Shown: positions 45,033-53,693 of the stretch, piece by piece
Layout of the letters: the number at the start of each line of letters is the position of its first letter
How positions within the stretch are numbered: position 1 is the first letter of the stretch
Assembly (NCBI GenBank): GCA_902825875.1
Contig: CADECP010000026.1
Span: forward strand, 3,146-67,145
Direction: 5' to 3'
Length of the DNA stretch: 64,000 nt
From: an uncultured Acidobacteriota bacterium
Lineage (GTDB): Bacteria > Acidobacteriota > Blastocatellia > RBC074
Program-made: the position numbers and the translations under genes
Notes under the pieces: generated by a model
What the model was told of the DNA's origin: nothing
The model's database searches: none
The model's input: the letters and a program-made list of their open reading frames with translations, nothing else

Positions 45033-45680
45033 ATGAGTTCAAACAATCAATCGCCGCAAAAATCCTTCTTGTCGCCAATGACCATTGGCTTGATCGGTTC
45101 GGCAGTGTTGCTGATTGCCGCCATCGGCTCGGTAATGGTCAAAAACAAAGAAGCCGAAACAACGAAACCGGCCAATCCGCAGAATCCCCAGGCCAAAATA
45201 CAACAGGCTCAGCAATTGCCGCCGCAACCGCCCGCTGATTTGGCTCCGGCGGTGTACCAGGCGAACTTCAAAACGCTGGACGGCCAGACCAAAAAGCTGG
45301 CGGATTATTCCGGCAAAGTCGTGATCGTGGATTTGTGGGCGACTTGGTGCGGCCCTTGCCGTCAGGAAATTCCTCACCTGATCGAAATGGCCAAAACTTA
45401 CAAAAGCAAAGGCGTCGAAGTCATTGGATTGACCAACGAAAACCCTGCGACTGATTCGCAAAAGGTCAAAGACTTTTCCAAAGAATTCAAAATCAATTAC
45501 CCGCTTGGCTGGGCTGATCCTTCGATGCAGGTTGGGTTGATGAACGGGCGCAACGGCATTCCGCAAACAATCATCATCGGGCGCGACGGCAAAGTGAAAA
45601 AACATTTTGTCGGTTTCAGCCCGATCATCAGCCCGCCGCAAATGAAAGCCGCTCTGGAAGAAGCCATCGCCGCCGGGTAA
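45033..45680 (+). CDS. Membrane-anchored TlpA-like thioredoxin
   Basis: 215 residues. A single hydrophobic N-terminal segment (about 16-35, MTIGLIGSAVLLIAAIGSVM) acts as membrane anchor, followed by a Gln/Pro-rich linker and a TlpA/ResA-like domain. The redox motif is CGPC in DLWATWCGPCRQEIP, and the cis-Pro region is GIPQTIIIGRDG. Such proteins reduce disulphides outside the cytoplasm, often for cytochrome c maturation. That would fit the octahaem cytochrome encoded nearby (46247-47995), but the link is inference. Confidence 0.9.
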   Translation: MSSNNQSPQKSFLSPMTIGLIGSAVLLIAAIGSVMVKNKEAETTKPANPQNPQAKIQQAQQLPPQPPADLAPAVYQANFKTLDGQTKKLADYSGKVVIVDLWATWCGPCRQEIPHLIEMAKTYKSKGVEVIGLTNENPATDSQKVKDFSKEFKINYPLGWADPSMQVGLMNGRNGIPQTIIIGRDGKVKKHFVGFSPIISPPQMKAALEEAIAAG

Positions 45681-45689
45681 GACTTGATA

Positions 45690-45762
45690 GACAGGATTTA
45701 CACGATCAAACAGGATTAAGGGACAAACGGCTTTTATCCTGTTCAATCATGTCAATCCTGTC
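45690..45762. repeat. Inverted repeat of the ACAGGATT type
   Basis: Two 27-base arms (45690-45716 and 45736-45762) containing GACAGGATT and AACAGGAT pair with four mismatches around a 19-base loop. The last codons and stop of the convergent gene (45752) lie in the right arm. A diverged relative is at 48121-48230. Confidence 0.75.
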
Positions 45763-46180
45763 GAAATGTTTTTTTGATACTCAACACCATCGCCACCGCG
45801 CCGAAAATCACCAACAACGCGCCGGGTGGAACCAGCCAGATTGCCAGGCCTGGATCGCCTTCGGGATGCCAGACGCCCGCCAGCAAAAAACCAACAGGCA
45901 TCATCACCGCGCCGATTCGCAACGACGCTTGCGCCAGTTTGGGCGCCGCGCCGAATCGCTGAGCCGTCAACGCCGCAACAATCAACACCACGCCAAGCAA
46001 TGTCCCGTGCGAATGCGCCAACCGAAACAGTTCACGCCTTTGCGGATCGTTCAGGTAACTAGGCGCTTTGTAACCGAGCAAGCCTTCGAGCAAAAGCCCG
46101 ACCGCCATCCAGACGGCGACGCTCACCCAGCCTTGCCGCAGCATTGAAAAGGAGTTGTTTGGTTTTTCGGTTTCACTCAT
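45752..46180 (-). CDS. Four-TM membrane protein, function unknown
   Basis: 142 residues with four hydrophobic segments (about 18-36, 60-78, 88-105, 112-132). Motifs such as LFRLAHSHGTLLGV place His residues near a membrane face, but no family is recognised with confidence. The C-terminal residues RQD and the stop codon are supplied by the intergenic repeat at 45690-45762. It lies 66 bp downstream of the octahaem cytochrome gene on the same strand, with a REP-like element between. Confidence 0.7.
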   Translation of the reverse strand: MSETEKPNNSFSMLRQGWVSVAVWMAVGLLLEGLLGYKAPSYLNDPQRRELFRLAHSHGTLLGVVLIVAALTAQRFGAAPKLAQASLRIGAVMMPVGFLLAGVWHPEGDPGLAIWLVPPGALLVIFGAVAMVLSIKKTFRQD

Positions 46181-46194
46181 AACTTTGTTGTCGG

Positions 46195-46246
46195 GCAGGC
46201 AAGATGCCTGCGAGCCAGTTGCGGACTTTGAAAGTCCGCGCTCCGG
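46195..46246. repeat. REP-like double hairpin (GCGGACTTT type)
   Basis: GCAGGCA/TGCCTGC (46195-46211) and GCGGACTTT/AAAGTCCGC (46221-46239) form two adjacent hairpins, followed by GCTCCGGC. The stop codon of the cytochrome gene (46247) directly abuts it. The same GCGGAC...GTCCGCGCTCCGGC sequence recurs inside a coding region at 54216-54264. Confidence 0.8.
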
Positions 46247-47995
46247 CTATTCTCCGACTTCGACATCAACGTTGATTCGCCGCGCACGCAAACCGGTCGC
46301 CAGCGAAAACACCTGCTGCCGAGCTTGCGGATAACGCGCCCACCATTGTTCAACCGCCGACAGCCGCGCAGTTTCTGTCGCCAGATAATCCGGCTTGGGT
46401 AATCGCTGGCCGCTTTGCATTAAACCGTTCGCGGCAAAGAACCGCACGATCGGATAGTTGTCGCTGAGTGCTTCGATCAAAAACGGAGCCGCCCAATTTG
46501 CGTCGGGTTTCATTGATCCTAAAGCTTCTGCCGCCATCGCTCGCGTCAGAGCGTCTCCGGCAAACAGCGCGCGAACGCCTTCCGGTTGATTGAAAATTTC
46601 GTCACTGCTCAATTGAGCATTGGCGAATCGTTGCGGCCACAATCGTTTGCTTTCGGCAATTGCCCAGTTGGCCGATTTGTCCAGATGGCATTGATTACAG
46701 GCGTTCGGAACAAGTTGCGAAGCCGTCAGGCTGGCATCGGGAACCGAAATGTCGTGGCTGAGATGAAAAGCCATCACGCCGTAAACCACGCGCGGCATGT
46801 GGCAATCGTAGCAACGACTGCCGATGGATTCAGCTTTGTGACCGGTGTGCGCCGCCAATTGAGCCGGTTGCGCGAATTGCTGGTGACAACTCAAGCAAGC
46901 TTTGTCGGTTCGGTTTTCGGGTTTGATCTGCCCTTTAATGTCGCCTTCGTGCATGGAATGGCAACTTAGACAATTGATGCGGTTGGAATGATCCGCTTTC
47001 TGAAAACACGCCGAACGCAAAATGCCTTGATACTCGTAAGCCGTCAGACGCGGCGAACCGTTTTGCCAAAACCGGCTGGCGAAAGCGAACTCGCCGATTT
47101 TGGTGTCGCGCGAAACGGGGCGATAAAACTTCGCCAGATCGTCGCCCGCGTTGAACGGATCGCCTTTGGTCAAAATCTCCTGGATGCGCTCCATAGGCTG
47201 CGGCACTCGCTGACCGTGACAATGGCCGCAAACCATAATCGAACGTTCCGCAGCAAGTTTCGTCGGATTGACGATGTGAGTTTCAGCGTCGGTCATTCGC
47301 CACAACTCGCGCGTCAGCGGCGAAGAAGCTTCTTCCGCATGCTTGGCCGCCGCTCCGTGACAAGCTCCACAGGCAATGCCGAGTTCGGCGACTTCGGTGG
47401 CGAACTTGCCGCGAACTTTGGTGTCCATTTGCGGCTGAGCTTTGACATTGTGGCAGAACACGCAGTTCTGATCCCACACGGCTTGATGCTGAAAGTAATT
47501 GTCGCCGTCGGGATAAAAGAACGACCCGTTCAAGCTCATCCAGCGACGATTCATCAGGTCATAAGCCAGCGGCAACCGAACGAATTGATCGCCTTGTCGG
47601 CTGACGTATTGTTCGATGCGGCGCGAACCTACCGTGCGATCAATCGCGTAAACCTGCCGATGGCCATCGGCGAAATTCAGCGTCATAGTAAATTTGTCAC
47701 CTCGCCGTTCCATCCTGGCGTTGACGCCCAGATACTCAAACGAATTGTCGCGCGTGAAATCGCCCTGCACGGTTTCCGGCTTTGCGTCCTGAGTCATGCG
47801 GCTGTGATGCGTTTGCCGCCACGAAGCGAAATGATCGGTGTGACAAGCCAGACATTTCTGCGAATCCAGGTAATCGGCGTCGGCCTTGCCTGCTCTGATG
47901 CCTTGATAAACTGGCTGCGAGGCAAACACCAGCGCAGCCACGACAATGGCGGCAACGGCGGTCAACACTGCGGATTTGATGACGATGGTTTGCAT
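46247..47995 (-). CDS. Octahaem c-type cytochrome with C-terminal HEAT-like region
   Basis: About 582 residues from the ATG at 47995; a longer in-frame start at 48046 would add 17 residues before the signal anchor. A hydrophobic N-terminus (IVIKSAVLTAVAAIVVAALVFA) exports or anchors the protein. Eight CxxCH haem-binding motifs are visible (CLACH, CVFCH, CGACH, CGHCH, CLSCH twice, CYDCH, CNQCH). The C-terminal ~130 residues are helical (LTRAMAAEALGSMKPD, YPIVRFFAANGLMQ), like HEAT repeats. Multihaem cytochromes of this kind carry electrons or reduce nitrogen and sulphur oxyanions; the reaction here is unknown. The TlpA-like gene nearby may serve cytochrome maturation. Confidence 0.88.
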   Translation of the reverse strand: MQTIVIKSAVLTAVAAIVVAALVFASQPVYQGIRAGKADADYLDSQKCLACHTDHFASWRQTHHSRMTQDAKPETVQGDFTRDNSFEYLGVNARMERRGDKFTMTLNFADGHRQVYAIDRTVGSRRIEQYVSRQGDQFVRLPLAYDLMNRRWMSLNGSFFYPDGDNYFQHQAVWDQNCVFCHNVKAQPQMDTKVRGKFATEVAELGIACGACHGAAAKHAEEASSPLTRELWRMTDAETHIVNPTKLAAERSIMVCGHCHGQRVPQPMERIQEILTKGDPFNAGDDLAKFYRPVSRDTKIGEFAFASRFWQNGSPRLTAYEYQGILRSACFQKADHSNRINCLSCHSMHEGDIKGQIKPENRTDKACLSCHQQFAQPAQLAAHTGHKAESIGSRCYDCHMPRVVYGVMAFHLSHDISVPDASLTASQLVPNACNQCHLDKSANWAIAESKRLWPQRFANAQLSSDEIFNQPEGVRALFAGDALTRAMAAEALGSMKPDANWAAPFLIEALSDNYPIVRFFAANGLMQSGQRLPKPDYLATETARLSAVEQWWARYPQARQQVFSLATGLRARRINVDVEVGE

Positions 47996-48120
47996 AGGTT
48001 GAAGGTGATGCGCGGCGAGGGTAAGAAACCGAATTGCTGAAGTCAATCATCTGGCGATATGCTCTTTCCCGTTCAACCAACAACTAAATCAGGACAAGCA
48101 ACATTGGGACATTGTGCTCA

Positions 48121-48230
48121 AAACAGGATGAACAAGATTTTCAGCAGGATTTACAAGACCGTCAACGTTTGTGGCCTACAGCCAGGTCTTAATCCTGTTC
48201 ATCCTGAAAAAAATCATGTAAATCCTGTTT
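48121..48230. repeat. Diverged ACAGGATT-type inverted repeat
   Basis: The left part (AAACAGGATGAACAAGATTT) and right part (ATGTAAATCCTGTTT) are imperfectly complementary and carry several CAGGAT and ATCCTG units. It is related to 45690-45762. It lies upstream of the serpin gene. Confidence 0.65.
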
Positions 48231-48271
48231 CAAAGTTTCTTACTTCGATTTAGCAGCGAAAAGGAGGAAGC

Positions 48272-49576
48272 ATGCAAACAAGAACAACCATCGTGTGGGC
48301 GGCTGTTGTTTGCGCGTCGGCAATGTTTTTCATCGCCGGTTGCGCGGCTGCCGGTTCGTCCAACGAATTCAAACCGCCGGTTCAGGCTGAAACACCAACA
48401 CAGACAGAACCGCCGAAAGCAGAAACCACACCAGCAGGAGAAAGCTCCATGACCATCGAAACTCTGGTCGCAGCCAACAACGAATTCGGCTTCGATCTGT
48501 TCGCCAAGCTTCACATTCAGGACAAAGACAAAAACATTTTCTGTTCGCCGCTCAGCGTGGCAACGGCTTTGGCGATGACTTACAACGGCGCTGCTGGCGA
48601 AACTCATCTGGCCATGAAACGCGCGCTGAAATACGGTTCGATGAATCATGCCGACATCAATCAATCGAGTCAGTCGTTGATGGCGAAATTGAAAAGCGCC
48701 GATCCGAAAGTTGAATTGCTGATCGCCAATTCGCTGTGGGCGCGGCAAGGCGTCGCGTTCAATCCGGCGTTTCTGGATCGCAATCGTCAATTTTTCGGAG
48801 CCGAAGTTGCGGCGCTGGATTTCGCTTCGCCGCAAGCCGTCAAAACCATCAACGGCTGGGTCAATCAAAACACCAAAGGCAAAATCCCCACCATCATCGA
48901 ACAGATCGGCGGCGATCAAGTCATGTTTCTGATCAACGCCGTGTACTTCAAAGGCCAGTGGCAAAAGAAATTCGACGGGGCGCTGACTCAACCGCAGCCG
49001 TTTCATCTGGCGGATGGCAAAACGAAACAAACGCCTATGATGGCGCAAGCGGGCAATTACCCACACTTCAAAGGCGAAAATTTCCAAGCCGTCAGCTTGC
49101 CTTACGGACAAGGCGGCGCGGCGCTGTATCTGTTTTTGCCGAATGAAGGCGTTTCGCTGAACAGCTTTCTCAGTGGATTAAATTTTCAGAACTGGCAGCA
49201 ATGGATGAGCAGTTTTCGCAACGCGCCGGGCGACGTGAAACTGCCGCGCTTCAAGATGGATTATTCGAGTGAATTGAATGATTCGCTGAAAGCGATTGGC
49301 ATGGGAATCGCGTTTGAACGTGGCAAAGCCGATTTCAGCGGTATACGCGAACAGAAAGATTTGTTCATTTCGCAGGTCAAACACAAAGCCGTTCTGGAAG
49401 TGAACGAAGAAGGTTCGGAAGCTGCCGCCGCGACTTCAGTGGCGATTGGCATCACGTCGGTTCGCCGCGAACCGGAACGCTTCAACTTCGTCGCCGACCG
49501 GCCTTTCCTGCTGGCGATTCGAGACCAACAAACCGGCGCGATTCTGTTTTTGGGCGCGGTCTTTGAACCGATGTAA
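48272..49576 (+). CDS. Serpin lipoprotein (serine protease inhibitor)
   Basis: 434 residues with a strong AAGGAGGAAG site. A lipoprotein signal peptide has its lipobox Cys at residue 24 (FFIAGC), followed by a Pro/Thr/Glu-rich linker and a full serpin domain (about 65-434). Typical elements are NIFCSPLSVATALAMTYNGA, LINAVYFKGQW and the C-terminal FNFVADRPFLLAIRD. The reactive-centre hinge EEGSEAAAATSVAIG has the small residues needed for loop insertion, so it should be an inhibitory serpin. It would protect the cell surface from serine proteases. Monocistronic; a nested repeat follows. Confidence 0.93.
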   Translation: MQTRTTIVWAAVVCASAMFFIAGCAAAGSSNEFKPPVQAETPTQTEPPKAETTPAGESSMTIETLVAANNEFGFDLFAKLHIQDKDKNIFCSPLSVATALAMTYNGAAGETHLAMKRALKYGSMNHADINQSSQSLMAKLKSADPKVELLIANSLWARQGVAFNPAFLDRNRQFFGAEVAALDFASPQAVKTINGWVNQNTKGKIPTIIEQIGGDQVMFLINAVYFKGQWQKKFDGALTQPQPFHLADGKTKQTPMMAQAGNYPHFKGENFQAVSLPYGQGGAALYLFLPNEGVSLNSFLSGLNFQNWQQWMSSFRNAPGDVKLPRFKMDYSSELNDSLKAIGMGIAFERGKADFSGIREQKDLFISQVKHKAVLEVNEEGSEAAAATSVAIGITSVRREPERFNFVADRPFLLAIRDQQTGAILFLGAVFEPM

Positions 49577-49580
49577 TTCC

Positions 49581-49809
49581 GAGTCAGTACCGCGCGCGGT
49601 AACAAGCGGGTAATTTGGATAGGCGCTCGCTACCGGTCAATGAGATTAAGGCAAGGGAATTGCTTGTGGCTTTGTGGGATAGGTTCGTAACCTGTCTCAC
49701 TGCTTCAGCAGCACAAATTTCCTATGGGACAGGTTACGAACCTGTCCCACCGCTTCTCTGCAAATTGCTTGTCTTAATCTCATTGCGCTACCGGTCGCGG
49801 TACTGATTC
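49581..49809. repeat. REP-like palindrome interrupted by an inserted element
   Basis: GAGTCAGTACCGCG (49581-49594) pairs with CGCGGTACTGATTC (49796-49809) with one mismatch. Removing the insert 49638-49785 and one copy of its 10-bp duplication leaves a 71-bp palindromic repeat. Its left half recurs at 57133-57163. Confidence 0.75.
49638..49785. mobile_element. 148-bp MITE-like element with 10-bp target duplication
   Basis: Terminal inverted repeats CAATGAGATTAAGGCAAG (49638-49655) and its complement (49768-49785) match at 17 of 18 positions. They are flanked exactly by a perfect direct duplication CGCTACCGGT (49628-49637 and 49786-49795). The interior holds two inverted hairpin units around AGGTTCGTAACCT (49674-49700 and 49724-49750). 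There is no open frame, so mobility would need a transposase in trans. Confidence 0.75.
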
Positions 49810-49818
49810 AGCGTAATC

Positions 49819-50184
49819 ATGAAACTGCTCGATTTCTGGCGCAGCCTGTGGCCGGAAAAACAACTTGAAGTCGAACCGCCGCTTGATTTCGATGACGACC
49901 CGTTCGACAAGCCGGTTGTCATCGAAATCACTGACACGATTGATCTGCATTCGATCCCGCCGAAACAGGTCAAAGAAGTCGTCGAAGAGTATTTGCAGCA
50001 GGCGCATGCGCGCGGCTTCTCAATTGTCCGCATCATTCACGGCAAAGGCGTTGGTGTGCAGCGCGAAGCCGTTCGCGCCATCCTGAACCGGACGGAATTT
50101 GTCGCCAGCTTTTATGACGCTCCCGCAAATTTGGGGGCCACGATTGCCGAATTGAACCCGGATTCGCAGACACAGCAAAAGTAG
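49819..50184 (+). CDS. Smr-domain protein
   Basis: 121 residues that are nearly all Smr domain: [22 protein letters not shown] at the start and the conserved [21 protein letters not shown] later. Small Smr proteins, like the C-terminus of MutS2, are nucleic-acid endonucleases or branched-DNA binders. The start lies 9 bp after the interrupted REP. It is followed by P5C dehydrogenase 71 bp downstream. Confidence 0.9.
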   Translation: MKLLDFWRSLWPEKQLEVEPPLDFDDDPFDKPVVIEITDTIDLHSIPPKQVKEVVEEYLQQAHARGFSIVRIIHGKGVGVQREAVRAILNRTEFVASFYDAPANLGATIAELNPDSQTQQK

Positions 50185-50255
50185 CGCGCCAAGCAGCCTG
50201 TCGAGTAGAATCCGCCATCCTGATTTCAATCCAAGCCCAAAGGACTTTTACTGTT

Positions 50256-51821
50256 ATGGTCAATCTTCATCCGTTCAAGAATGAACCTTTCGCAGATTTC
50301 AGCGACGAACGAAACGCGCAGGCAATGCTCCGCGCACTCGATCAAGTCGGCTCTGAACTTGGCCGCGAATATCCGCTGGTCATCGGCGGAGAGAAAATCA
50401 CGACTGGCGACTTGCACGCTTCGGTTAATCCTTCCGCAATCAAACAAGTCGTCGGTCACGCTCACCACGCGACACAGGAATTGGCTGACCGAGCGATTCA
50501 AAACGCCTGGCAGGCTTTTGAAAGTTGGAAGAATGTTTCCGCCGAAGAGCGCGCCAATTTCCTGTTCAAAGCTTCAGCCGAAATGCGCCGCCGCAAAAAC
50601 GAATTCAACGCCTGGATGGTGTACGAAGTCGGCAAATCGTGGGCGGAAGCCGAAGCCGACACCGCCGAAGCGATTGATTTCATGGAATTTTACGCGCGCC
50701 AGGCCTTGCGTTACGACGCTCCGCAACCGCTGACGCCTTCGCCGCTGAAAGACGAAGCCAACGAAGTCCGCTACATTCCGCTGGGAGTTGGAATCATCAT
50801 TCCGCCCTGGAATTTCCCGCTGGCGATTGCCGCCGGAATGGCTACGGCGGCGATTGTCGCGGGCAACACCGTCGTACTGAAACCTTCAGACGATTCGCCG
50901 GTGGTCGCCGCCAAGTTCGTGGAGTTGATGGAACAAATCGGATTGCCGCCGGGAGTTCTGAACTTCCTGCCCGCCGATGGACCGACGGTTGGCGAATACA
51001 TGGTCACGCATCCGAAGACGCGGTTTATTTCCTTCACGGGTTCGATGGCCGTGGGTTTGCGCATCAACGAACTCGCGGCGAAAACACAGCCCGGTCAAAT
51101 CTGGATCAAACGAGTCGTCGCCGAAATGGGCGGCAAAGACACCATCGTCGTTGACGAAACTGCCGACCTGGACGCCGCAGCCGAAGGCATCGTCGCCGCT
51201 GCATTCGGCTTTTCCGGCCAGAAATGTTCCGCCTGTTCGCGCGCCGTCGTGGTCGAATCGGTTTATGACGAAGTGCTTCAGAAAGTCGCCGAGCGCGCCA
51301 GCAAACTGACAGTCGGCAACGTCAAAGACATTCGTTATTTCACCGGCCCGGTTTCCAGCCAGCGGTCGTTCGACAAAGTTTCCAGCTACATTGAAATCGG
51401 CAAAACCGAAGGCCGCGTGGTCGCTGGCGGCGAACGTCACCAACTGGCCGACGAAGGCTGGTTCATTCAACCGACGGTGATCGCCGATGTTGATCCGCAA
51501 GCGCGCGTTTCGCAGGAAGAAATTTTCGGCCCAGTGCTGGCCTTCATCAAAGCCAAAGACGTTGACGACGCGCTGAACATCGCCAACAACACAATTTACG
51601 GTTTGACCGGTGGGTTTTACTCTGGCAAACGCGACCGTATCGAACGCGCCCGACGCGAATTCCACGTCGGCAATTTGTACATCAACCGCAAATGCACAGG
51701 CGCTCTCGTTGACGTTCATCCGTTCGGCGGATTCAACATGTCTGGAACGGATTCAAAAGCAGGTGGACGCGATTACCTGGGTTTGTTTCTGCAAGCGAAG
51801 TCTGTGGCAGAAAAACTGTAA
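50256..51821 (+). CDS. pruA: Delta-1-pyrroline-5-carboxylate dehydrogenase
   Basis: 521 residues, typical of the stand-alone L-glutamate gamma-semialdehyde dehydrogenase (PruA/RocA). [18 protein letters not shown] is the NAD-binding entrance; [13 protein letters not shown] carries the general-base Glu and [16 protein letters not shown] the catalytic Cys (about residue 325). [17 protein letters not shown] and the C-terminal [15 protein letters not shown] agree. It oxidises glutamate semialdehyde to glutamate in proline and arginine catabolism. No proline dehydrogenase gene is adjacent. Confidence 0.93.
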   Translation: MVNLHPFKNEPFADFSDERNAQAMLRALDQVGSELGREYPLVIGGEKITTGDLHASVNPSAIKQVVGHAHHATQELADRAIQNAWQAFESWKNVSAEERANFLFKASAEMRRRKNEFNAWMVYEVGKSWAEAEADTAEAIDFMEFYARQALRYDAPQPLTPSPLKDEANEVRYIPLGVGIIIPPWNFPLAIAAGMATAAIVAGNTVVLKPSDDSPVVAAKFVELMEQIGLPPGVLNFLPADGPTVGEYMVTHPKTRFISFTGSMAVGLRINELAAKTQPGQIWIKRVVAEMGGKDTIVVDETADLDAAAEGIVAAAFGFSGQKCSACSRAVVVESVYDEVLQKVAERASKLTVGNVKDIRYFTGPVSSQRSFDKVSSYIEIGKTEGRVVAGGERHQLADEGWFIQPTVIADVDPQARVSQEEIFGPVLAFIKAKDVDDALNIANNTIYGLTGGFYSGKRDRIERARREFHVGNLYINRKCTGALVDVHPFGGFNMSGTDSKAGGRDYLGLFLQAKSVAEKL

Positions 51822-51892
51822 GTCAGTTCGCAGTTCACAGCGGGCAGTTGGCAGTATCTTGTAACCCGACCTGTGATTGGTTTGGAGATTTT

Positions 51893-52579
51893 ATGGCAGT
51901 AGCAGTAGCAGAACTTTTACGCACTGAAGAACAATACCTGGCAATGGAACGGGAAGCAGACGAACGGAACGAATTCATTGACGGGTATATTTTCAGAATG
52001 GCTGGCGAGAGCCAGGAACATGGAGAAATCGTCGCCAATCTTGGCTGGATTCTTGGCTCGCAACTGCGCGGCACACCGTGTCGCGGGCGAAGCGGAAATT
52101 CCAAAATCCGCACCGGACCGCGTCCTCAATTCGCTCGCAGCCAAAAAGGCATGTACTCGTACCCGGATTTTTTCGTCATTTGTGGCGATTTGGAATTTCA
52201 CGATGAGTTTCAGGATGTAATAACCAATCCGACGGTGATTTTTGAAGTGCTTTCGCCTTCAACCGAAAGCTACGACCGGGGAGAAAAGTTCTTTCGCTAT
52301 CAAAACTGGAGTCCAACGTTGAAGGATTACATCCTGATTTCTCAGGCCAGTCCGACGGTCGAACACTTCTCTCGTCAGTCTGACGGCAGTTGGAATTACC
52401 GCGTTCATCAAGGTATGGATGCAAGCGTCACCATCAAATCAATCAAGTGCAAACTGACGCTGGCGGAAGTTTTCGACCGCGTTAAGTTTCCAACCGACGA
52501 ACCTGAAAAGAAGCGCGGCACGAAGAAAGCCGCAAAAAAGAAAACGACCGCCACAGTTAAGGAGAAGAAAAAACGATGA
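51893..52579 (+). CDS. Uma2-family (DUF820) endonuclease-like protein
   Basis: 228 residues from the ATG at 51893 (GGAG five bases upstream); longer starts lie in a repeat-rich gap. EQYLAMEREADERNEFIDGYIFRMAGES, the YPDFFVICGD strand, and IFEVLSPSTESYDRGEKF form the PD-(D/E)XK-like core of Uma2 proteins, which are numerous in cyanobacteria and Acidobacteria. The C-terminus is a Lys-rich tail (GTKKAAKKKTTATVKEKKKR) suited to nucleic-acid contact. The stop overlaps the next start by 4 bp (ATGA), so the two genes are translationally coupled. Confidence 0.88.
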   Translation: MAVAVAELLRTEEQYLAMEREADERNEFIDGYIFRMAGESQEHGEIVANLGWILGSQLRGTPCRGRSGNSKIRTGPRPQFARSQKGMYSYPDFFVICGDLEFHDEFQDVITNPTVIFEVLSPSTESYDRGEKFFRYQNWSPTLKDYILISQASPTVEHFSRQSDGSWNYRVHQGMDASVTIKSIKCKLTLAEVFDRVKFPTDEPEKKRGTKKAAKKKTTATVKEKKKR

Positions 52580-53685
52580 AACGAGTCGCCTTATTTTTGC
52601 TCATTGGTTTTGTCCTATTGGCTAACAGCATAGGGTCACACGCCCAGGCAAGCGCGGTTTTGGCGATTGGAAATGCAGCGCCTGAGTTTGAATTGAAAGA
52701 CCTGTCTGGCCAGCCGCATTCGCTGAAAAGTTATCGCGGCAAACCGACAATCGTCGCGTTCATTTCGGCTCGATGCCCGATCTCGAATCTGTACACAAAC
52801 CGCATCAAAGCCGTCGCCGACGATTACGCCAAGCGTGGAGTCAACTTCGTCGCCATCAATTCCAGCGCGGATGAAAGCGTTGAAGAAGTTCGCGCTCACG
52901 CCGAAGAAAACCAATTCGGCTTCACCATTTTGAAAGACACAGGCAACGTCGTCGCCGACGCTTATGCCGCCGAACGGACTCCGAAAGTTTACGTGATTGA
53001 TGGCGAAGGCGCTCTGCGTTATCGAGGCCGGATTGATAATTCGCAAAACATCCGGCTGGCGAAGCAGCACGATTTGCGCGCGGCTTTGGATGAATTGCTC
53101 AGCGGCAACGCCGTGACCAACGCCGACACTCAAGCAATGGGTTGCGTGATTCAAAGAGTTCAGAATCCGGCTCAAAGCAAGACTGCGAAACCGGCCACGA
53201 GCAAACCCGCCACAGTGAAACCGGCGACTCCAAAACCGGCAACGCCTGTCGCCGCGGGGCCGAAAGTGTTGCCGTTGAAACCGGCGGCTTATGCTGGAAT
53301 GGTCAAAGCCTCGGCGGGCAAAGTTTTGGTGGTGAATTTTTGGGCTACGTGGTGCGGGCCGTGCGTGGCGGAGTTCCCTGAATTCGTCAAACTCACCGAC
53401 GAATACAAATCCAAAGGCGTACGTTTCGTTCACATCACAGCGGACGACGTGTCCGATCTGAAAAAAGCCGTCGCGTTCCTCAAAGCTCAAAAATCGAATG
53501 CCGACCAGTTCATTCAGGACACGGACGATCCACAGCAAATGATTGACGCGGTGTTCAAAGATTGGCCGGGAACTCTGCCCGCTACGTTTGTTTACGACAA
53601 AGCCGGCAAGATGACGTTTCACCGTTTGGGCATCATTGACCGCGACGTGTTGATTGTTGAAATCGAAAAGGCTTTGAAACAATAA
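52576..53685 (+). CDS. Exported tandem thioredoxin-fold protein (redoxin + TlpA)
   Basis: 369 residues with a signal peptide (about 1-27). The first thioredoxin-fold domain (about 30-180) resembles AhpC/redoxin proteins with a single motif Cys (FISARCPISNLY), so it lacks a CxxC pair. A linker of repeated KPAT units (about 200-225) leads to a TlpA-like domain (about 230-369) with a canonical CGPC in VVNFWATWCGPCVAEFP. The two halves may pass electrons between them. The gene overlaps the Uma2 gene by 4 bp, an unusual pairing of a nuclease-like and an exported redox protein. Confidence 0.88.
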   Translation: MKRVALFLLIGFVLLANSIGSHAQASAVLAIGNAAPEFELKDLSGQPHSLKSYRGKPTIVAFISARCPISNLYTNRIKAVADDYAKRGVNFVAINSSADESVEEVRAHAEENQFGFTILKDTGNVVADAYAAERTPKVYVIDGEGALRYRGRIDNSQNIRLAKQHDLRAALDELLSGNAVTNADTQAMGCVIQRVQNPAQSKTAKPATSKPATVKPATPKPATPVAAGPKVLPLKPAAYAGMVKASAGKVLVVNFWATWCGPCVAEFPEFVKLTDEYKSKGVRFVHITADDVSDLKKAVAFLKAQKSNADQFIQDTDDPQQMIDAVFKDWPGTLPATFVYDKAGKMTFHRLGIIDRDVLIVEIEKALKQ

Positions 53686-53693
53686 CCCTGCCG

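Noticed and set aside
49628..49795. Phage or integron attachment site from the 10-bp direct repeat
   Set aside because: No integrase or cargo gene lies between the repeats; the exact fit to an 18-bp inverted repeat makes a target duplication of a MITE the better explanation.
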